Source of the DNA: a bacterium
GTDB lineage: Bacteria; BMS3Abin14
Assembly (NCBI GenBank): GCA_020350725.1
Contig: CP070719.1
Coordinates: 1,069,739 to 1,108,726 of the forward strand
DNA length: 38,988 nt
Reading direction: 5' to 3'
Part shown: positions 34,509 through 38,988 of the stretch, in pieces
Layout of the letters: every line of letters starts with the position of its first letter
Position numbering within the stretch: position 1 is the stretch's first letter
Translations under genes and position numbers: made by a program
The notes under the pieces: model-generated
Databases searched by the model: none
The model's input: only the letters and a program-made list of their open reading frames with translations
What the model was told of the DNA's origin: nothing

Positions 34509-35822
34509 ATGCCTCCCCGCTTCCTGCTCATCAACCCATGGGTCTACGATTTTGCCGCCGTCGACCTCTGGGCCCGGCCCCTGGGACTCTACCGGGTGGC
34601 CGAGTATCTGAGCCGGTTTGATGCCAGAAGCCATCTGCTGGATCTGATGGATGTCCACGTCAGAGAAAAAACCCACGGTAGGGGCAAATACCCCCGGACA
34701 GTCGTCCCCAAACCGGAATTCCTGGCTGGGATACCCCGTCACTTCGCCCGGTACGGGCGCCCTGAAACCTCCCTCACCGAAGCCTTGAGGGCCGCGGGTC
34801 CCTTTGATGCCCTCCTGATAACGGGGATCATGACCTACTGGTATCCTGGAATTGTCAGAACGGTGGACATCGTCAGGCGCTCCCACCCCAGGGTACCGAT
34901 CATCCTCGGTGGCGTCTACCCCACGCTGTGGCAGGAACATGCCAGTTCACTGCCCGGGGTCGACGCGGTCTTCACCGGAATTCTGGATGACCGATTCCTC
35001 AGCCTCCTGGGCCGCTTCGACATTCGTCTGGATCCTGTCAGGGACGATCCCCTCCCCTGGTACGATCTCTCGTCCCTGTCCTCGGTATCCCTGACGGCGG
35101 CCCCTCTCATGACCGGGCTGGGGTGCCCATTTCAGTGCCCCTACTGCGCCGTCGGCCCGCTCACGGGTGGCGTATACAGGAGAGATCCGGATTCGGTGGT
35201 AAACGAGGTCCTGCACCTGGCCTCAAGAGGTGTGAGGGACTTCGCCTTCTACGACGATGCGCTTCTCTATCGGCCTGAGTACCATATCAAGCCGATCCTG
35301 AGGGAGATCGAGAGAAGGAACCGGGGCCTCCGGTTCCACACACCCAACGGTCTGCATGCCCGTTTCATCGACGATGAACTGGCCGGTCTGATGAGATCCG
35401 CCGGGTTCACCACGCTGCGCCTCTCTCTGGAAACGGTAAATGAAGACAGACAGAGGGAGTCCGGCAAGGTTTTCTCCCGTGATCTGCGCAAGGCCGTGAT
35501 CAGCCTGAGGAGGGCCGGATTCCGCAAGGAGGAAATGGGGGTGTATCTCATGTACGGGCTGCCCGGCCAGGACCTTCAGGAGGTGTCAGAGGGTGTGGAC
35601 TTCGTAGCGGGCCTGGGAGCGAGGGTCAACCTGACGGAGTTCTCGCCCATACCCGGGACCTCCCATTGGCGGGATCTGGTCTCCTCGGGTGTTATTTCCG
35701 ATGACATCGATCCCCTGATGACCAACAACACGGTGTTTTCCGTGCTCTTTTCCGGGTACGACCCGGAACGCCTCGAGGCTTTGAAAAAGCGGGTAAGACA
35801 GTTCAACGGTCAGGAGCTGTGA
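34509..35822 (+). CDS. B12-binding-domain type radical SAM protein
   Basis: The 437-residue protein has an N-terminal cobalamin-binding-like Rossmann domain (about 1-165; RFLLINPWVYDFAAVDLWARP, IILGGVYPTLWQEH) and a radical SAM barrel with the cluster motif Cys206-x3-Cys210-x2-Cys213 (GLGCPFQCPYCAVGP), followed by FYDDALLY, RLSLETVNEDRQRES and MYGLPGQDLQEV. The classic cobalamin DxHxxG histidine is not evident, so cobalamin may not be bound in the usual way. Such proteins perform methylations, ring contractions or lipid and tetrapyrrole modifications; the substrate is unknown and no pathway genes lie beside it. The start has no Shine-Dalgarno sequence, but its N-terminus fits the family. Confidence 0.88.
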   Translation: MPPRFLLINPWVYDFAAVDLWARPLGLYRVAEYLSRFDARSHLLDLMDVHVREKTHGRGKYPRTVVPKPEFLAGIPRHFARYGRPETSLTEALRAAGPFDALLITGIMTYWYPGIVRTVDIVRRSHPRVPIILGGVYPTLWQEHASSLPGVDAVFTGILDDRFLSLLGRFDIRLDPVRDDPLPWYDLSSLSSVSLTAAPLMTGLGCPFQCPYCAVGPLTGGVYRRDPDSVVNEVLHLASRGVRDFAFYDDALLYRPEYHIKPILREIERRNRGLRFHTPNGLHARFIDDELAGLMRSAGFTTLRLSLETVNEDRQRESGKVFSRDLRKAVISLRRAGFRKEEMGVYLMYGLPGQDLQEVSEGVDFVAGLGARVNLTEFSPIPGTSHWRDLVSSGVISDDIDPLMTNNTVFSVLFSGYDPERLEALKKRVRQFNGQEL

Positions 35823-36145
35823 CACAGAAGACCACAGAGGGAATGCTTACCTCCCTATCTAGAGAATATTGGAGATTAACTAAGATCGGCCGATTCGGTA
35901 CGGATAGGGATCGAGAGACTGTTCAGATTATGAGAAACGAAGGCTGATTGCCTGCCTGAGAGTAGCATGAGTGTGAACCGTCCCTGACGAGGGTATTGGG
36001 GAAGATGGGCTGCCTGTAAAGAGTATTCTTGACGATTTCAACCCAAACCCATAATTTATCAGGCGATCTGATCTGTGGTCCCCTGCGGGACGTGCGGCCT
36101 GCCAGCGGGCGGCCTCTGTGTCCCCTGTGATAAAATCCTACTTCA
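35823..36145. other. Gap between radical SAM gene and small membrane protein gene
   Basis: There is no gene or RNA I recognise here. CACAGAAGACCACAGAGGG at 35822-35840 is a reversed relative of the CTCTGTGTCCTCTGTGG module, and 36072-36137 is a clear copy of it with a different centre (TCTGTGG ... CCTCTGTGTCCCCTGTGATAA). The copy ends about eight bases before the next start codon. The middle (35850-36060) shows no structure that I can support. Confidence 0.6.
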
Positions 36146-36574
36146 ATGGTTGATCAGAACCGTTTCAAGCATACCATATTGCCCCTCACCGCCTTCACCC
36201 TGGCGGGCGTGGGAGCCCTCTTCTGGGTCCTCTACTTCGCGGGCCCGCTCTACCCCGCGGAGGAGGGCATCAGGGAGTTCGAGTCCGCCTTCCCCGTCGC
36301 CGACGCCGCCCTCATCATCTCCCTCCTCCTTACCGGCATGGGACTGTTCGGGAGAAAGGGCTACGGGGAGTTCTTCCTCGTCGTCGCCTCGGCCATGGCC
36401 CTCTTCCTCGGCCTCCTCGACGTCACCTTCTACGGCAATAGAGGTCTGTACCTGCCCCTGACGGGGTTCACGGCAGCCGTCCTGACCGTCAACGTCCTGT
36501 CCATGGCCGGAGGGCTCTTCGGACTGTGGCTGGGGTGGCGGTATTGGAATGACAGAAGTGCAGGTGCGCGGTAG
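36146..36574 (+). CDS. Small four-helix membrane protein, unknown function
   Basis: This is a 142-residue integral membrane protein with four hydrophobic segments (about 10-31, 54-67, 74-93 and 103-131). A polar loop after the first segment holds YPAEEGIREFE. There is no signal peptide, catalytic motif or recognised family. The ATG at 36146 has no Shine-Dalgarno sequence; a copy of the CTCTGTGTCC repeat module lies directly upstream. It is convergent with the YjdF-family gene, 40 bases away. Codon use is strongly GC-ending and supports coding. Confidence 0.75.
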   Translation: MVDQNRFKHTILPLTAFTLAGVGALFWVLYFAGPLYPAEEGIREFESAFPVADAALIISLLLTGMGLFGRKGYGEFFLVVASAMALFLGLLDVTFYGNRGLYLPLTGFTAAVLTVNVLSMAGGLFGLWLGWRYWNDRSAGAR

Positions 36575-36614
36575 TGCATAGGGGCTGATCTTCTGCCCTT
36601 AGGACCTGATGCAC

Positions 36615-37241
36615 TCATGCACTGGAAGTCTCCGTCAGTTGTTCCAGGTCCCGGTCGTGCCATCCGGACAGGAGCACCTGGGAAGTCATGGCCCCGATGA
36701 GGGCGAAGAACATGTCCCAGTGGGAGTCCCAGATGTCCCCCTGGCTGCCCAGGAAGGAGTCGGCCGTATCGCCCCCGAGGACGGCCGCCCACCACTCGAT
36801 CATCTCGTAGAAAGCGGAAAAAGCGAGGCATATACACGTCACAAGGAAGAACAGCCATTTGCCGCGCACCAGCGGCGACCTCCTGAGGAGGATCTCCCGG
36901 GCCAGTATCGCCGGGATGAATCCCTGGGCAAGGTGCCCCAGCCTGTCGTAGTGGTTCCGGCTCAGGTCGAACATATCCTGAAAAAAGTATCCCAACGGTA
37001 CGCGAGCGTAGGTGTAATAACCGCCGACAATGAGGATTATTGCGTGGATCAGCAGCAAACGGTAGAGCAGAGATGTCAGGGGGAACCTTCTGAAGGTAAA
37101 AACAAGGACGGGAATACCCAGGAGGACGGGGAAGACCTCCAGGAACCAGGTGAGCCTGTCGTAGGGCCTGATCCCCGACAGGACCAGGGCCAGGAGGGCG
37201 ACCGTCAGGAGCAGTACCGGTTCGATGTCTTTTCTGATCAT
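36615..37241 (-). CDS. YjdF/DUF2238 family integral membrane protein
   Basis: The 208-residue protein has about six membrane segments and the conserved core of the DUF2238 family: RNHYDRLGHLAQGFIPAILA (about 95-114), FYEMIEWWAA (141-150) and DIWDSHWDMFFALIGA (168-183). The His, Asp and Glu residues inside membrane-adjacent segments suggest metal binding or catalysis, but no function is established to my knowledge. ATG 37241 has no obvious ribosome-binding site. It lies 62 bases after the DUF1622 gene and may be co-transcribed with it. Confidence 0.83.
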   Translation of the reverse strand: MIRKDIEPVLLLTVALLALVLSGIRPYDRLTWFLEVFPVLLGIPVLVFTFRRFPLTSLLYRLLLIHAIILIVGGYYTYARVPLGYFFQDMFDLSRNHYDRLGHLAQGFIPAILAREILLRRSPLVRGKWLFFLVTCICLAFSAFYEMIEWWAAVLGGDTADSFLGSQGDIWDSHWDMFFALIGAMTSQVLLSGWHDRDLEQLTETSSA

Positions 37242-37303
37242 CTGAATGTTTTAGGGCCCATCGCGATTAAAATCCAATACCCGAAACAGAAACCACTTGT
37301 CCC

Positions 37304-37660
37304 TCAGTCGTCGATGATCCCCGTCGCCCGTTCCATCGTCATCTCCTTCTCCAGGAAGTAGCTGAGTACCGTCCGAATGCCGACGATGGCCCCGAGGATG
37401 CCCACCTTCTCCCAGCTGGGGCTGGCCACCGAACTGATTATATCCGCGGCGATGAAGATCTCCAGACCGAGCAGAAGATGGGCTCCCAGTTCCTGCCGTA
37501 TCCCCACATCCCTGCTCAGACTGTCTCCACCGGTCAAATGGAGTTTGATCCTGAAGAATGAGACAATGGCGCCGATGGTCCCCCAGAGGACGATGACGAT
37601 CCCCACCATACTGATGATGAAGCTCAGCATCTCTATGGACCGGTGGATGAAATCGATCAT
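37304..37660 (-). CDS. DUF1622 family membrane protein
   Basis: The 118-residue protein has three hydrophobic segments (about 9-35, 58-77 and 85-100) and the family pattern IRQELGAHLLLGLEIFIAAD (54-73) with VGIRTVLSYFLEKE at the end. The function of DUF1622 is unknown. ATG 37660 is preceded by GTGAGG with eight-base spacing. It forms a probable two-gene unit with the YjdF-family gene. Confidence 0.85.
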   Translation of the reverse strand: MIDFIHRSIEMLSFIISMVGIVIVLWGTIGAIVSFFRIKLHLTGGDSLSRDVGIRQELGAHLLLGLEIFIAADIISSVASPSWEKVGILGAIVGIRTVLSYFLEKEMTMERATGIIDD

Positions 37661-37791
37661 TGTAATGGCCTCACATTAAATAAAGGATTCAGAAGACAGC
37701 CTCCGGAAGCCAGGAGATCTATCGGGAGTCAGGGCGGTGAAAGGTGACATTTGACATTCTGTGTGCATCCTTGTCTGGCCCTCGCCCCTTT

Positions 37792-38439
37792 CTACTGGAT
37801 CCTTTCCCCTGAATTCCGCATTTCTTTTCCGGTAATTCTTCTCAGCCATTTCACCGGGAACAGCATGGAGACCTCTCTCTGATACTGCCTGTACCGGTCG
37901 CCGAATTCAACCACCAGCTTCCTCTCCTCCAGCCAGGACCCGATGATGAAATAGGCCGTGAGGACCAGGTTGGTCAGAAGGACTGATACGTCGATGTCCC
38001 TGGCCCAGACGATGAGGATACCCCCGGCGTACCATGGGTGCCGGACCACCCCCAGGATACCCCGGGTGTCCAGTCCGCCGCTTTCGGTGAGGCCCTTGCC
38101 CGATTCGTGATCCCTTATCTGGCGAATGCCCAGAAACTGGAGCGCGTCGTAATGCATTCCGCCGGCGAGGAAGAGGAAGACGGCGGACGCGACCAGGGCG
38201 ACCTGGGGCACCCGCAGCCATCCTCTCAGCTCCAGGATCTCGGGCCCCCGGACGGAGGCACCGAAGAGGATCACCGGGATCAGGGTCACCAGGGCCACGG
38301 CATTGAACACCAGACGGTAGTAACGGAAGGAATCCCCGAATGCGTTCTTCAACCACTCCGTGACGGCGCGGGAGATCATGGCGCTGTGCAGGAAGCACCA
38401 GGCGGCCCAGAGGAGGGTGAGGAGGAGGTATTTGTTCAT
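37792..38439 (-). CDS. Isoprenylcysteine methyltransferase / MddA-like membrane methyltransferase
   Basis: The 215-residue protein has about five membrane segments and the C-terminal SAM-binding signature of the ICMT-like superfamily: VRHPWYAGGILIVWA (about 132-146), then EERKLVVEFGDRYRQYQREV (171-190). This superfamily includes isoprenylcysteine carboxyl methyltransferases, NnrU-like proteins and the methanethiol S-methyltransferase MddA, and sequence alone does not separate them here. Bacteria lack prenylated CaaX proteins, so a small-molecule thiol or lipid substrate is likelier. Instead of a Shine-Dalgarno sequence, the bases before ATG 38439 read GGCTCCTCTCTT. The gene is alone, flanked by repeats upstream. 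Confidence 0.82.
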   Translation of the reverse strand: MNKYLLLTLLWAAWCFLHSAMISRAVTEWLKNAFGDSFRYYRLVFNAVALVTLIPVILFGASVRGPEILELRGWLRVPQVALVASAVFLFLAGGMHYDALQFLGIRQIRDHESGKGLTESGGLDTRGILGVVRHPWYAGGILIVWARDIDVSVLLTNLVLTAYFIIGSWLEERKLVVEFGDRYRQYQREVSMLFPVKWLRRITGKEMRNSGERIQ

Positions 38440-38454
38440 AAGAGAGGAGCCGGG

Positions 38455-38900
38455 GCCCGATTTCTAAAGTTCACAGTTCACGGTTCGCAGTTGAGACCGC
38501 CGTGATTCGTGATTTGTGATTCGAAAAGACCAGTTCACAGTTCACCGCCTGCCCTGAGCCTGTCGAAGGGTTCACAGTTCCCAGTTATCGATTGCTTCAC
38601 GCGGGCAACGGTTCGCAATGACAACCGCTTTTTCCCGCGTTTCCTCTGGACGCTGGCCTCTGGACTCTCTTCTCTCCGCGTCCGCTCCCCTTCCCCTCTG
38701 GACGCTGGCCTCCGTACTCTGGAATCTCTTCTCTCCGCGTCGGTCTTTCCCGGGATTGCTTCACGCGCTTTCCGGTTCGCAATGACAACCGCTTTTTCCC
38801 GCGTCCCCTCTGGACGCTGGCCTCTGGACTCTGGACTCATTCCCCCCCTCGCCCGTCCGCCCCCGCGGGGAGGTCACCGCCCCTTCGCATCACCCTTTAC
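38455..38900. repeat. Composite intergenic repeat locus III-IV
   Basis: Two successive module strings lie here. First string: TTCACAG/TTCACGG words (38468-38490), ACCGCCGTGATTCGTGA (38496-38512), the CCTGAGCCTGTCGAAGGG module (38553-38570), GATTGCTTCACGCGG...GTTCGCAATGACAACCGC (38590-38628), CCTCTGGACGCTGGCCTC (38643-38660). Second string: CCTCTGGACGCTGGCCTC (38695-38712), the GATTGCTTCACGCG module again (38754-38792), CCTCTGGACGCTGGCCTC (38807-38824), then a C-rich CTCGCCCGTCCG tail (38847-38858) that matches the 20.82 kb region. The last 90 bases of the window (38900-38988) hold no recognised gene. Confidence 0.87.
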
Positions 38901-38988
38901 CCCACCCCCCCGCCAAACCATCCGGCGGGAGACGTACAGCAGGGTCCCACCGCTAGTGACCAACCGGACCCAAAAGACCGGGTATCCC

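Noticed and set aside
36573-36615. AGTGCAT/ATGCACT inverted repeat between convergent genes as a terminator
   Set aside because: Only 7 bases, overlaps the last codon of the YjdF-family gene and has no T-run.
38535-38840. Minus-strand frame of 101 codons at the right end
   Set aside because: It consists wholly of repeat modules (for example VIANRKAREAIPG recurs in other repeat loci), so it is not a protein.

Overview
The window (high GC, about 39 kb) looks like part of a chromosome from an anaerobic or microaerophilic deltaproteobacterium-like organism (Desulfobacterota in the broad sense). The evidence is the conserved block tilS-ftsH-folP-cdaA-cdaR-glmM-pdxJ-acpS-nnrE/D-tsaE, which as I recall also occurs in Geobacter and relatives, together with a ferredoxin-linked 2-oxoacid oxidoreductase (korAB), a rubrerythrin-like protein and a radical SAM gene. 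The taxonomic placement is an inference. I see no tRNA, rRNA, CRISPR array, transposase, integrase or phage gene.

Layout. 0.4-3.8 kb (minus strand): livK-livH-livM of a branched-chain amino acid ABC transporter, with a terminator-like hairpin after livK and no ATPase genes in the 421 bases visible downstream of livM. 4.0-20.2 kb (minus strand): a compact housekeeping run read in the order rubrerythrin-like, tilS, ftsH, folP, cdaA, cdaR, glmM, pdxJ, acpS, nnrE/D, CBS protein, tsaE, aminotransferase, asd, ecfT, truA. Several neighbours overlap by ATGA or lie within a few bases. The run joins tRNA modification, membrane proteolysis, folate, c-di-AMP, cell-wall precursor, B6, acyl-carrier and lysine/threonine-family amino acid functions. 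21.1-25.9 kb: an outer-membrane-type protein, a close relative of the fluoroacetyl-CoA thioesterase FlK, an XRE-cupin regulator and a large HEAT-repeat protein. 26.0-33.7 kb: korAB (minus), then fumC and acnA (plus), three steps around the TCA cycle. 34-38.4 kb: a small conserved-looking protein, a B12-binding-type radical SAM protein and four small membrane proteins.

The most unusual feature is not a gene. Most intergenic gaps outside the housekeeping core are built from a limited vocabulary of 15-40 base modules (0.08-0.42, 20.3-20.9, 25.9, 28.65-28.97, 30.45-30.75, 33.66-33.85, 34.44-34.5, 36.07-36.14 and 38.46-38.9 kb). The modules recur in the same order at distant loci, occur in both orientations, are nested inside one another in two places, and in one case form the last codons of acnA. 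No enzyme that would mobilise them is visible. I consider this modular repeat system the best candidate for an undescribed phenomenon here.

Start codons were chosen from ribosome-binding sites, overlaps and family N-termini. Several genes appear to start with TTG (livH, nnrE/D, ftsH, rubrerythrin-like), each with a Shine-Dalgarno match upstream.
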